From: CAYJLW01 sp964370965 | Lineage (GTDB): Bacteria > Actinomycetota > Acidimicrobiia > UBA2766 | DNA: 38,301 bases | Assembly: GCA_964370965.1 (NCBI GenBank) | Contig: CAYJLW010000040.1 | Location: forward strand, 1 to 38,301 | Direction: 5' to 3' | Shown: positions 23,719-31,849 of the stretch, piece by piece | Layout of the letters: each line of letters begins with the position of its first letter | Numbering within the stretch: the stretch's first letter is position 1 | The notes under the pieces: model-generated | The model's database searches: none | What the model saw: the letters and a program-made list of their open reading frames with translations, nothing else | What the model was told of the DNA's origin: nothing | Made by a program: the position numbers and the translations under genes

Positions 23719-24854
23719 GGGTCCTGCACGTGATCGACTCGCTCAGCTTTGGCGGCGCCGAGAGGCTGCTGGCGACCCTCGCCCGAGCCGCCCCCGGGGC
23801 GGATCTCGACCTTTCCGTGGCGAGCCTGCAGGGGCCGCGGGGCGGCACCGACGCCATGGCGCCCACGCTCGCAAGGGCCGGGATCGAGGCGGGCTTCATC
23901 GGCGTGCGCCGTCTCGGGGACCCGTCGGCGCCGCGACGGGTCGCCCGCGCGATCCGGGCCTCGGGCTGCGACGTCGTCCATGCCCACCTGCAGTACTCCT
24001 CGATCCTCCTGCCCGCCCTCGCCCGCCCCACCGGCGTGCCGGTGGTCTGCACCCTCCACCAGGTGCCCTTCGACCTGCACGGCCGGGAGTCGTTCAAGCA
24101 GTGGCTCGCCGTGCGCTCCGGGAGCCGGGCGGCGGCGCTCGTCTTCGTGTCCCGGGCGTCCCGGCAGGGCTTCGCCGCCCGCTACCGTTCCCGCGAGAGC
24201 TGGACGGTCGTCCCCAACGGGGTCGATCTCGAGGAGTTCTCCCCGGCGGAACGGTCACTGCCGCCCGGCCTGGGCGTGGCGCCGGGTGCGCCCGTCGTCG
24301 CGCTCGTGGCCGCCATGCGGGGCGACAAGGGCCACCGCCAGGCGATCGCGGCCTGGCCGGCCGTGGTCGCTGCCATGGCCGGGGCGCGGCTCCTCTTCGT
24401 GGGCACCGGGCCCGACGAGAGCGCGCTGCGCCGCCTCGCCGCCGGGGCAGGCGTGGGCGACAGTGTCGTGTTCGCCGGGATGCGCGAGGACGTGGCGGAC
24501 ATCCTGAGGGCCGCCAACGTCGTCCTGCTCCCGTCCCGGGTCGAGGCCTACCCCACGGTGCTCATGGAGGCGGCCGCCTGCGCGAAACCCGTCGTGGCCA
24601 CGGCCGTGGGCGGTGTTCCCGAGGTCGTGGCGACGGGGGAGACCGGGGTCCTCGTCCCCCTCGACGAGCCCCGCCGCCTCGCCGGCGCCGTCGTCGACCT
24701 CCTCGCCGACCCTGGCGCCGCACGCGTGATGGGCAAGGCGGCCCGGCGGCGGGCGGAACAGCGCTTCGGCTCCGTGCTCTGGGCCCGGCGGCTGGCGTCG
24801 GTGTACGCCGGGGCGGTGGCGGGGCGGTCCTCGCCTGGGGAGACGGTGGCATGA
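23715..24854 (+). CDS. Glycosyltransferase family 4-like
   Basis: The 379-residue GT-B enzyme opens VLHVIDSLSFGGAERLLATL, with the GGAE loop typical of GT4. The donor side has VVPNGVDLEEFSP, VALVAAMRGDKGHRQAI, and the E-x7-E motif in VEAYPTVLMEAAACAKPVV (both Glu present). The ATG overlaps the upstream stop (ATGA), and the stop overlaps the flippase start the same way, so the run is one operon. Sugar specificity cannot be told from sequence. Confidence 0.9.
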   Translation: MRVLHVIDSLSFGGAERLLATLARAAPGADLDLSVASLQGPRGGTDAMAPTLARAGIEAGFIGVRRLGDPSAPRRVARAIRASGCDVVHAHLQYSSILLPALARPTGVPVVCTLHQVPFDLHGRESFKQWLAVRSGSRAAALVFVSRASRQGFAARYRSRESWTVVPNGVDLEEFSPAERSLPPGLGVAPGAPVVALVAAMRGDKGHRQAIAAWPAVVAAMAGARLLFVGTGPDESALRRLAAGAGVGDSVVFAGMREDVADILRAANVVLLPSRVEAYPTVLMEAAACAKPVVATAVGGVPEVVATGETGVLVPLDEPRRLAGAVVDLLADPGAARVMGKAARRRAEQRFGSVLWARRLASVYAGAVAGRSSPGETVA

Positions 24855-26413
24855 GCGACCCCCCCCGTCCTGACGGCGCCGGCGGCCCCGAGACACCCCG
24901 CGGCGACGTCGACGGCACCGGCGGCCCCGACACGCCCCGGGGCGACGTCGCAGGAGGGGAGGTGGACCGGGGAGGCCTGCAGAAGCGGGCCGTGAAGGGC
25001 TTGGTCTGGTCCACGGTCGCCTTCGGCGGGAACAAGCTCCTCGTCTTCGTGGCCACGCTCGTCCTCGCCCGGCTCCTCACGCCCCGGGATTTCGGAGTCG
25101 TCGCCGCCGGGCTCGTGTTCGTGCAGTACCTCGAGATCGTGCTCGACCTCGGTGTGGGCGCCGCCCTCATCTACGAGCAGGAGGAGGGCATCACTCCGCG
25201 CGTGCAGACCGCGTTCACCCTCAACCTCGGGGTCTGCATCGTGCTGGCGGGGCTCTGCTACGCCGGGGCGCCGGCCGTCGCCCGCTTCTTCCGTGTCGAG
25301 GGGAGCGAGGAGCTGTTCCGGGCGCTGTCGATATACCTGCTCCTGCGGGGCCTCGGTCAGATCCCGGACTCCCTGCTGAAGCGGGACATGGACTTCCGGC
25401 GGCGCACGATCGTCGACATCTCCCGGGGGGTGGTGCGCGGGGGCGTGTCGATCGTCCTGGCCTACCGGGGTCTGGGCGCCTGGGCTCTCGTGCTCGGCTT
25501 CTTGGTCGGGGAGGCGGCGGCCACGGGCATCGTCTGGCGCCTGGTCCGCTTCCGGCCCGGGCTCACGCTCGACCGCAGCGCCGTGCCCCAGTTGCTGCGC
25601 TTCGGCTCGGCGGTCCTCGTGCTGAAGGTCGTGAGCGCGATCTCGATCAACGCCGACTACCTGGTCGTGGGCAACAGGCTCGGCCCCACCGAGCTCGGCT
25701 ACTACACGATGGCGTACCGCATGCCCGAGTTGCTCGTCGCCACCATGTTGTGGATCTTCTCCGGCGTCGCCTTTCCCGCCTACTCCCAGGCGCGCGCTCT
25801 GGGCGCCGCGGCCTTCCGGGAAACGATGCTCAAGGCGCTCCGCCTCGTCACGCTGTACGGCTTCGTGCTCGGCGCCGGCCTCGCCGTTGTGGCGCGCGAC
25901 GTCGTCGTCGTCCTCTACTCCCCGAAATGGGGGCCGGCCGTGTGGCCCATGGTGGCAATATCCCTCGGCATGGCCTTCACCTCGATCGGCTACGCCTCCG
26001 GGGACATCTTCCCCGCCATCGGCAAGCCCGGCACCCTCGTGAAGATCAACGTCCCCCTTGCCGTCCTGCAGGTCACGGCCTTCTTCGTCGTCGCCCACCG
26101 CGGCATCACCGCGATCGCCCTCGTCCATCTCGTCACTGACGTCTTCTACGCCGGGATCCGCATCGTCGTCGCCAACCGTCTCGTGGGATCGAACCTGGGG
26201 GAGAACTTCGCCGCCATGCGCCCCGGCATCGCGGCGACGGCGGGCATGCTCGCCGGGGCGCTCCCGGCGCGCCTTCTCCTGGGGCCGAGCTGGGGTTCGC
26301 TCTCCCTCACCGTGGCCGGCGGGGTCGCCGGGTGCGCGGCAGGCCTGTGGCTGGGCGGCCGGGAGATGTTCGGGGAGCTCAGGGGCGTGGCGAGGGGGGC
26401 GCTCAGCCGCTGA
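24851..26413 (+). CDS. Lipopolysaccharide/O-unit flippase, Wzx-like (MOP superfamily)
   Basis: The 520-residue protein begins with a hydrophilic 45-residue leader containing two copies of a 13-residue repeat (DG[AT]GGP[ED]TPRGDV). About 14 membrane segments follow. The start of the membrane part (GLVWSTVAFGGNKLLVFVATLVLARLLTPRDFGVVAAG) is characteristic of polysaccharide exporters of the Wzx/WzxC type, given here only in part as GGNKLLVF and LLTPRDFG. Such proteins flip undecaprenyl-linked repeat units across the membrane. The ATG overlaps the preceding glycosyltransferase (ATGA). Its stop overlaps the convergent deacetylase by 11 bp. The leader is not usual for the family. Confidence 0.9.
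   Translation: MSDPPRPDGAGGPETPRGDVDGTGGPDTPRGDVAGGEVDRGGLQKRAVKGLVWSTVAFGGNKLLVFVATLVLARLLTPRDFGVVAAGLVFVQYLEIVLDLGVGAALIYEQEEGITPRVQTAFTLNLGVCIVLAGLCYAGAPAVARFFRVEGSEELFRALSIYLLLRGLGQIPDSLLKRDMDFRRRTIVDISRGVVRGGVSIVLAYRGLGAWALVLGFLVGEAAATGIVWRLVRFRPGLTLDRSAVPQLLRFGSAVLVLKVVSAISINADYLVVGNRLGPTELGYYTMAYRMPELLVATMLWIFSGVAFPAYSQARALGAAAFRETMLKALRLVTLYGFVLGAGLAVVARDVVVVLYSPKWGPAVWPMVAISLGMAFTSIGYASGDIFPAIGKPGTLVKINVPLAVLQVTAFFVVAHRGITAIALVHLVTDVFYAGIRIVVANRLVGSNLGENFAAMRPGIAATAGMLAGALPARLLLGPSWGSLSLTVAGGVAGCAAGLWLGGREMFGELRGVARGALSR
24872..24949 (+). repeat. Two tandem 39-bp repeats in the flippase leader
   Basis: Units 24872-24910 and 24911-24949 match at 35 of 39 positions and encode two 13-residue copies rich in Gly, Pro and Asp. 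The repeat keeps the frame. Such units can vary in number between strains. Confidence 0.75.
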
Positions 26414-27314
26414 ACCCCAGTGCCCCGCGGAGGAGGGGGCGGAGCCCGCGCACGCCCGCCTCCGGCTCGATGACGAAGCGGCGGATCTCGAAGGGAGGCG
26501 TGTCCGGGTCGTTCCAGCCGTTCACGGTGGTGAGGGCCGCCCGGAACCCGGCGGCCTCCGCGGCGGCGACAGTGGCGGCGTCGTAGTCGACCCGGCGGCC
26601 GTTGGGGTAGGCGAGGACGTCGACCGGGACGTCGAGGCCGTCCTGCAGGTCAGCGCGGGAGCGGGCGAGGTCGAGACGCTGCGCCTCCGCGGTCTCCCGG
26701 CTCAGGATGGTGTGGAAGGAGGAGTGCGAGCCGATGTCCGCTCCCGTGGCGGCGAGGCGGCAGGCACCGTCCCAGTCCAGGAACATCGAGTCGAAACCAG
26801 GGTCGCCCGCGGGCTCGAGGTCGGCGACGAGACGGTCGAGGCGGCGGTCCCTTCCGACGCGGTCGAGCCCTTTGAGCCCCTCGGCGAGCGCCGAGACGGC
26901 GGCCCCGCGGTCGGCGTCCCCCGTGAGCGGGAACCGGCGGTCGTCCCATTCCAGGGCCGGACGCTCCGTGTGGGTGACCGCCCAGGCGAGGGTTTCCCAC
27001 CAGGGCCGCACCTCGCGAGAGAGGAGGCCGGGCACGAGACAGAACGTGGCCGGGACCCCGAGGCGGCGCAGCAGCGGGACGGCGACGTCGAGGTTGTCGC
27101 GGTAGCCGTCGTCGAACGTGACGGCGACGGCGCGGCGCGGGAGAGGCCGGCCCCTGCGCATCCGTTCCAGAGCGTCAGCCAGCGGGACGATCCGGGCGAC
27201 GCGCCGCAGGAGGCGGAGTTGGCGGGCGATGCCGGACTCGGCGGCGCCGGGCGGCGCCGGGAAGCACCATGTCGGGGAGACGTTGTGCCAGCTCAGGACG
27301 GCGAGGCGGGGCAA
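26403..27314 (-). CDS. Polysaccharide deacetylase (NodB/CE4 family)
   Basis: The 303-residue protein carries the CE4 signatures: motif 1 TFDDG at 66-70 (catalytic base and metal-binding Asp), motif 2 H197-S-S-F-H201 (metal-binding histidines), and motif 3 LAYPNGRRVDYD. CE4 enzymes remove N- or O-acetyl groups from glycans. No signal peptide is visible in the 303-residue form, so it may act on intracellular intermediates or be exported another way. The TTG start at 27314, 6 nt after the FkbM-type stop, is my choice, as residues PRLAVLSWHNVSP begin the domain. The frame continues open for 1.9 kb further, which is shadow. It forms a two-gene minus-strand operon with the methyltransferase. Confidence 0.85.
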   Translation of the reverse strand: MPRLAVLSWHNVSPTWCFPAPPGAAESGIARQLRLLRRVARIVPLADALERMRRGRPLPRRAVAVTFDDGYRDNLDVAVPLLRRLGVPATFCLVPGLLSREVRPWWETLAWAVTHTERPALEWDDRRFPLTGDADRGAAVSALAEGLKGLDRVGRDRRLDRLVADLEPAGDPGFDSMFLDWDGACRLAATGADIGSHSSFHTILSRETAEAQRLDLARSRADLQDGLDVPVDVLAYPNGRRVDYDAATVAAAEAAGFRAALTTVNGWNDPDTPPFEIRRFVIEPEAGVRGLRPLLRGALGFSG

Positions 27315-27319
27315 CGTGC

Positions 27320-28129
27320 CTACGGGGTTCCCGAGCCCGCCGGGGCCCCTGCCTCGCGGGTGTCGAAGAAGACCACGTGCTCGTCGAGGTAGGCGCGCCG
27401 GAAGCCCGCGTCCCCCATGATCTCGGACACCTCGGCGAGCAGTGCCGGGCTGTGGTACTGCACGACGACGCGGTCGGTGACTGGGAGCGTCGCCCGCGCT
27501 CCCTGGAGCGTGGCGACCTCGCCCCCTTCGATGTTCAGCTTCACGAGGCCGACGTGGTCGATGCCCTCGGTCGCCACCACGTCGTCGATCGTCGTGACCG
27601 TGACCTCCCCGGTGGGGTCGGCGACCACCTCGGTTTCGAGTGAAGAATCGGTCCGCTCCAGGGACGCCCGGCCGGCGGCCGCCCCTAGGGCCTCGGGGTG
27701 GACGTGCACGCTGCTGACGAGGTCGTTCAACTCCAGGTTCACCCTCAGGCGCTCCCGCGTGTCCGGGTCGGGCTCGAAGGAGTGGACCCGGGCCCCGGCG
27801 AGGGCGTGGCGGATGGCGAAGACCCCGATGTTGGCGCCGCCGTCGATCACGACCGTGCCCGCACGGGGCGCGAAACCCGGCACCCGCTCGTAGCAGCCGT
27901 CGAGGAAGATGTCCTGGTACTCGCTGAGCTCCGCTCCCCGGTCGCGCACCCGCAGGCGGACGCCGTTGAGCGCCACCTCGCTGGTCCCGCCGGGGTCGCC
28001 TGTGATCCGGCAGCGCAGGTTTCGGGCGGCGAGACGGGCGACACCCAGCTTCTCCTGGGGGCCTCTTGCGGCACGGAGCGTTGCCAGGCCGGTTCTCCAA
28101 GGGGCGTGCAGGACATCCATGGTGAGCAC
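27320..28129 (-). CDS. FkbM family SAM-dependent methyltransferase
   Basis: The 269-residue class I methyltransferase has motif I VVIDGGANIGVF (S-adenosylmethionine loop, about residues 93-104), VHSFEPDPDTRERL (the acidic strand-2 end), and the FkbM hallmark LVKLNIEGGEVATLQGA. FkbM-type enzymes O-methylate sugars or polyketides. In this setting a glycan hydroxyl is the likely target. The GTG at 28129 has GGGGGG 4 nt upstream. ATG 28120 is an alternative start. It is divergent from the flavoenzyme gene, with 61 bp between them, and couples to the deacetylase downstream. Confidence 0.86.
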   Translation of the reverse strand: MLTMDVLHAPWRTGLATLRAARGPQEKLGVARLAARNLRCRITGDPGGTSEVALNGVRLRVRDRGAELSEYQDIFLDGCYERVPGFAPRAGTVVIDGGANIGVFAIRHALAGARVHSFEPDPDTRERLRVNLELNDLVSSVHVHPEALGAAAGRASLERTDSSLETEVVADPTGEVTVTTIDDVVATEGIDHVGLVKLNIEGGEVATLQGARATLPVTDRVVVQYHSPALLAEVSEIMGDAGFRRAYLDEHVVFFDTREAGAPAGSGTP

Positions 28130-28190
28130 AGTACCCCCCGCCGGCCGGACTGTGCGGGTCGTGTGCGAACGTCATAGAGTCCCTTCGGGG
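28130..28190. promoter_or_regulatory. Divergent promoter region of the methyltransferase and the carrier-protein operon
   Basis: These 61 bp separate two outward-facing genes, so promoters for both must lie here or within their 5' ends. On the plus strand TAGAGT at 28175-28180 fits a TANNNT -10 box at a plausible distance from ATG 28191. I see no convincing -35. The assignment rests mainly on gene layout. Confidence 0.35.
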
Positions 28191-29336
28191 ATGGATTTCG
28201 AATGGACGGACGAGCAGGAGGCGCTGCGGGCTGACGCAGTGGATTTCGCGCGCAGGTTCTTGAACGACGGCGTCGAGGCCGACGACCGCGACGAGCGCTT
28301 CCCCCGGGACAAGTGGGACCGCATCGCCGGGTGGGGCTATTTCGGTCTCCCCGTCCCCGAAGCCGACGGTGGCGCCGGGGCCGACTACCTCACGGCGCTG
28401 GCGGTCACCGAGGGTCTCGGCGAGGGCTGCGTCGACGGCGGCCTCGCCTTCGCCGCCGCCGTGCAACTCTGGGACGTCGTCGTCCCCCTCGCCCGTTTCG
28501 GCAACGACGACCAGAGGGCGCGCTACCTCCCGGGTCTCGTCTCCGGATCCGTCGTGGGGGCGATCGCGATCACAGAGCCGGGTTCGGGGTCCGACGCCTT
28601 CGCCATGGAGACGCGGGCGGTCCCGGTCGACGGCGGGTGGCGTCTCCACGGGGCGAAGGCGTTCATCACCCTCGCCCCCGTCGCCGACCTCGTGATCTGC
28701 CTCGCCGTCACCGGCGAGGGGGGCGCCATGGGCGGCGTGAGCGCCTTCCTCCTCGACACCGGCGAGGCCGGCGTGACCCTGGGGCGGGCGATGGGGAAGA
28801 TGGGTATGCGGACGGCGCCGTTGGGGGAGATCGCCCTCGATGGCGCCTTCGTGGCCGAGGCCAACCTGCTGGGCCGCCTCGGCTTCGGGCTCGCGGTGTT
28901 CAACGACGCCCTGGAATGGGAGCGGATCTTCGGGATGGCGATACACCTCGGGATCCTGGGGCGCGAGCTCGCCCGGGCCCGCGCTTACGCGAAGGAACGC
29001 GAGGCCTTCGGTCAACCCATAGCGAAGTTCCAGTCTGTGGCGAACAAGCTCGTGGACATGAAGGTGCGCCTGGAGACGTCGCGCCTGCTCCTGTACCGGG
29101 CGGCGTGCCTGAAGGCCGCTGGTCGGCCCGCCCTGGCGGATGCCGCCATGGCGAAGCTGTGGCTGGGCGAGTGCGCCGTCGCCAACGGCCTCGACGCCCT
29201 GCAGGTGCACGGCGCCTACGGGTATGTGAGCGAAGGCGGTGTGGAACGCCACGTCCGTGACGCCGTCGCCGCCCGCCTCTACGCCGGGACCTCGGAGATC
29301 CAGCGCACCATCATCGCCAGGAGCATGGGGCTGTGA
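28191..29336 (+). CDS. Acyl-CoA dehydrogenase-like flavoprotein, probable prolyl-ACP (aminoacyl-carrier) dehydrogenase
   Basis: The 381-residue protein has the complete acyl-CoA dehydrogenase fold: DFEWTDEQEALR at the N-terminus, the FAD-contact ITEPGSGSDAFAM at 127-139, KAFIT, REAFGQPIAKFQ, and ALQVHGAYGYVSEGGVERHVRD. At the site where medium-chain enzymes have the catalytic Glu (Y-E-G-T) it has Y-A-G-T-S-E-I. A Glu is instead present at 244 (LEWERIF), the helix-G position used by isovaleryl-CoA dehydrogenase. Together with the overlapping adenylation enzyme and carrier protein, this matches PltE/RedW-type L-prolyl-carrier dehydrogenases, which take proline to pyrrole-2-carboxyl. An ordinary acyl-CoA dehydrogenase is the alternative, but the operon argues against it. 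ATG 28191 follows TTCGGGG. The stop overlaps the next start (GTGA). Confidence 0.85.
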   Translation: MDFEWTDEQEALRADAVDFARRFLNDGVEADDRDERFPRDKWDRIAGWGYFGLPVPEADGGAGADYLTALAVTEGLGEGCVDGGLAFAAAVQLWDVVVPLARFGNDDQRARYLPGLVSGSVVGAIAITEPGSGSDAFAMETRAVPVDGGWRLHGAKAFITLAPVADLVICLAVTGEGGAMGGVSAFLLDTGEAGVTLGRAMGKMGMRTAPLGEIALDGAFVAEANLLGRLGFGLAVFNDALEWERIFGMAIHLGILGRELARARAYAKEREAFGQPIAKFQSVANKLVDMKVRLETSRLLLYRAACLKAAGRPALADAAMAKLWLGECAVANGLDALQVHGAYGYVSEGGVERHVRDAVAARLYAGTSEIQRTIIARSMGL

Positions 29337-30922
29337 GGGGCCTGGCGAGCGGATACCTGTTGGCCCATCTCGTGCTGGAGAGCGCCGAGCGCACCCCGGG
29401 CGCGCCGGCCGTGAGGTCGGGCGGGCGCACTCTCACCTACGGCGAGCTCGTCGATGCCGCGGCCCGCGTCGCCGGCGCACTCCGGGCGATGGGGGTCGGC
29501 CGGGGGGATCGCGTGGCGCTCTACGCGGAGAAGTCCGTCGAGGTCCTGGCGGCCCTCTACGGGACGATGTGGGCGGGGGCCGCCTACGTCCCGATCGACC
29601 CGAAGTCGCCGCCTGCCCGCGCCGCCTACATCGCCGGGAACTGCGAGGTGGCCGCTGCCGTCACCGACACGGCGCGCCTGGCGGCGCTCCGCCAGGAGGA
29701 GCCCAAGGCCGTGGAACGGGCGATCACGCTGGACGGTGCCGCCGAGGGGTGCGACACGTGGGCGGACGTCCAGTCCGGCACGCCTGATCCGTCGCCCGCC
29801 GGGGGCGCCGACACCGACCTGGCGTACGTCCTCTACACGTCGGGCTCCACGGGGCGGCCCAAGGGCGTGATGATCTCCCACCGCAACTCCCTCACCTTCG
29901 TGAACTGGGCGCGGGACCGCCTCGGTCTCGGTCCCGAGGACGTCTTCTCCAACCACGCCCCCCTGCACTTCGACCTCTCCACGCTCGACCTCTTCGGCGC
30001 CGCCGCCGCGGGCGGCCTCGTGTCGGTGGTTCCGCCGGCGGAGGCGATGTTCCCGCTCCGCCTCGCAGAGTGGATCGCGGCCGAGCGCATATCTGTGTGG
30101 TATTCGGTGCCCTCTGCGCTCTCGCTCCTCGTGCGCTACGGGAGGCTCGAGGAGAGGCCCTTCCCGGACCTGAGGTTGCTTCTCTTCGCGGGCGAGGTCT
30201 TCCCCACCAAGTTCCTCTCCCGCCTCGTCGAGCTCGTGCCCGGCGCCCGCTTCTTCAACCTCTACGGGCCCACGGAGACCAACGTGTGCACGTACCACGA
30301 GGTGCAGGGCCGCCCCGCTCCGGACGACCCGCCCGTGCCCATCGGGCGGGCGTGCGAGAACACCCGCTGCCACGTCGTCGGCGACGACGGCGAACGACTG
30401 GACGCCGTGGGCGAGGAGGGCGAGCTCTTCGTCGAAGGCTCCTGCGTCGCCCAGGGCTACTGGGGCGACCCGGAGCGGACTGCGCAGGGCTTCTGCGCCC
30501 CCCACACGTACCGCACCGGTGACGTGGTCGAGATTCTTGAGGCGGGTGACGCTCCCGCCTTCCGCTTCGTGGGGAGGCGCGACCACATGGTGAAGAGCCG
30601 GGGCTACCGCATCGAGTTGGGCGAGATCGAGGCGGCCCTCTCCGCTGTGGACGGTCTCGAGGAGGCCGCCGCCGTGGCGGTCCCCGACGAACTGCTCGGC
30701 AACCGCATCGCCGCCTACTGCGCCTTCTCGCGCGAGCGGCCCGCAGGCGAACCCGAGCGGACGTGCCGGGAACGCCTGCCGTCCTACATGGTCCCGGACT
30801 GGGTCGAGGTGCTGGACGCGCTCCCTCGCACGTCGAACGGGAAGATCGACCGAGCCGGGCTCGCTCGTCGCGCGGTCGAAGACGACGCCGGACACGGCGG
30901 GAAACGGGGACGACATGGCTGA
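29333..30922 (+). CDS. Stand-alone amino-acid adenylation enzyme, probable L-prolyl-AMP ligase
   Basis: The 529-residue enzyme has the NRPS A-domain core motifs in order: TYGELVDAA, YTSGSTGRPKG at 168-178, HFDLSTLDLFG around Asp214, NLYGPTETN at 309-317, YRTGD at 393-397, KSRGYRIELGEIE, and NGK with catalytic Lys504. Asp214 is the residue that holds the alpha-amino group, so an amino acid is expected. Aligning by eye to GrsA, the pocket residues are D214, L215, L218, Y257, L284, A286, L310 and V318 (DLLYLALV). From memory this is the code of stand-alone prolyl ligases such as PltF/RedM. It would load the amino acid onto the carrier protein encoded next. No condensation or thioesterase domain is attached. 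The GTG overlaps the upstream stop; the stop overlaps the carrier gene by 8 nt. Confidence 0.88.
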   Translation: MRGLASGYLLAHLVLESAERTPGAPAVRSGGRTLTYGELVDAAARVAGALRAMGVGRGDRVALYAEKSVEVLAALYGTMWAGAAYVPIDPKSPPARAAYIAGNCEVAAAVTDTARLAALRQEEPKAVERAITLDGAAEGCDTWADVQSGTPDPSPAGGADTDLAYVLYTSGSTGRPKGVMISHRNSLTFVNWARDRLGLGPEDVFSNHAPLHFDLSTLDLFGAAAAGGLVSVVPPAEAMFPLRLAEWIAAERISVWYSVPSALSLLVRYGRLEERPFPDLRLLLFAGEVFPTKFLSRLVELVPGARFFNLYGPTETNVCTYHEVQGRPAPDDPPVPIGRACENTRCHVVGDDGERLDAVGEEGELFVEGSCVAQGYWGDPERTAQGFCAPHTYRTGDVVEILEAGDAPAFRFVGRRDHMVKSRGYRIELGEIEAALSAVDGLEEAAAVAVPDELLGNRIAAYCAFSRERPAGEPERTCRERLPSYMVPDWVEVLDALPRTSNGKIDRAGLARRAVEDDAGHGGKRGRHG

Positions 30923-31154
30923 CACGATCCGCAAGCTGCTGAGCGACGTCGCGGGCCCCGACACCCTGGTCGGCGTGGCCGACGACGCCCACCTCTTCGA
31001 GGCGGGCCTGGTCGACTCCCTGCACCTCATAGAGCTCGTCACGGCGATCGAGGAGCACTTCGGGATCACGGTCGAGGCCGTCGACCTCGTCCCGGAGAAC
31101 TTCCAGTCCATCGAGGCGATGGCGGCGTTCGCCGCTCGCAAGCGGGGGGTGTGA
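30915..31154 (+). CDS. Acyl/peptidyl carrier protein
   Basis: The 79-residue acidic protein has the carrier-protein four-helix pattern and the phosphopantetheine attachment site GLVDSLHLIEL with Ser35. The length is typical of discrete carriers such as PltL. It should receive the adenylated amino acid from the upstream ligase and present the thioester to the flavoenzyme. A 4'-phosphopantetheinyl transferase must come from elsewhere. It is coupled on both sides: 8-nt overlap with the ligase gene and a GTGA overlap with the GNAT gene. A generic fatty-acid ACP is unlikely in this setting. Confidence 0.92.
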   Translation: MADTIRKLLSDVAGPDTLVGVADDAHLFEAGLVDSLHLIELVTAIEEHFGITVEAVDLVPENFQSIEAMAAFAARKRGV

Positions 31155-31849
31155 GAGCCATGCCCGAGACAGCCGCACCCTCCGGGGAGAACGGCGGGGG
31201 CCTGCTGCGCCGCCTCTGGCCCGGCCTGAAGCGCCGCACCCTCGAGGTGTTCACCGACGACATCCTCGAGCGCGACATGAGCGCCCCTCCTCCGACGCCC
31301 CGGTACCGCACGACCTTCGGGCTCCACCGCGCCACGTCCCCTGACGACCCCCGCCTGGCGGTTCTCCCCGGGGACCGGCGTCGTCTCGCCGGGCCCAGGC
31401 TGAGGCGGGGCGACGTGCTCTACATCGGGTTCGCGGGGGACGAGGTCGCCGCCTGGGTGTGGTCGACGAAGGTGCCCGCCCACCGGGACCCCTGGAGTGG
31501 GCTCCGCTTCCGTCTTGCCCCGAACGAGGCGTATTCCTACGACCTCTACGCGGCGCCCGCGCACCGTCACGACGGGGCGGGAGCCTTCGTCATGGCGGCG
31601 CTCCTGTCCGACCTCCACGAGGATCCCGCCTGCGACCGTGTCTACACGGACATCGGCATCGACAACCGGCCCAGCCAGATGTTGAACCGGATGGTCTTCG
31701 GCTTCACGGACGTGCAGCGGGTGAGGTGCGCCCGGATCCTGGATCGTTGGGGCGCGAAGGTGCCTTTCAGCGACGCACCCCACGACGGTCCGTGTTCCCG
31801 GAGCGGCAGGCGGCGTCCGGGGGAGGCGGCTCTCAGGAGCGGTGTCTGA
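31151..31849 (+). CDS. GNAT-fold acyltransferase-like protein, candidate acceptor of the carrier-bound acyl group
   Basis: The 232-residue protein has a GNAT-like core. The strand AYSYDLYAAPAHRHDGAG resembles the V-x-P-x-x-R-x-x-G-x-G/A cofactor loop, followed by helix AFVMAALLSDLHE and the late strand YTDIGIDNRPSQMLNRMVFGF, with the Asn-x-x-S pattern of the family. It is the last gene of the four-gene overlapping set, so transfer of the group made on the carrier protein to a sugar amine or hydroxyl is an attractive role. That is inference. It could equally use acetyl-CoA. The GTG at 31151 overlaps the carrier stop; ATG 31160 is an alternative start. The Arg/Ser-rich last 30 residues overlap the convergent glycosyltransferase by 17 bp. 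Confidence 0.7.
   Translation: MRAMPETAAPSGENGGGLLRRLWPGLKRRTLEVFTDDILERDMSAPPPTPRYRTTFGLHRATSPDDPRLAVLPGDRRRLAGPRLRRGDVLYIGFAGDEVAAWVWSTKVPAHRDPWSGLRFRLAPNEAYSYDLYAAPAHRHDGAGAFVMAALLSDLHEDPACDRVYTDIGIDNRPSQMLNRMVFGFTDVQRVRCARILDRWGAKVPFSDAPHDGPCSRSGRRRPGEAALRSGV

Noticed and set aside
27315..29252. Upstream extension of the deacetylase frame
   Set aside because: It lies antisense to the flavoenzyme gene and over the methyltransferase. The sequence is Arg/Gly-rich with no homology, so a start at 27314 is preferred.
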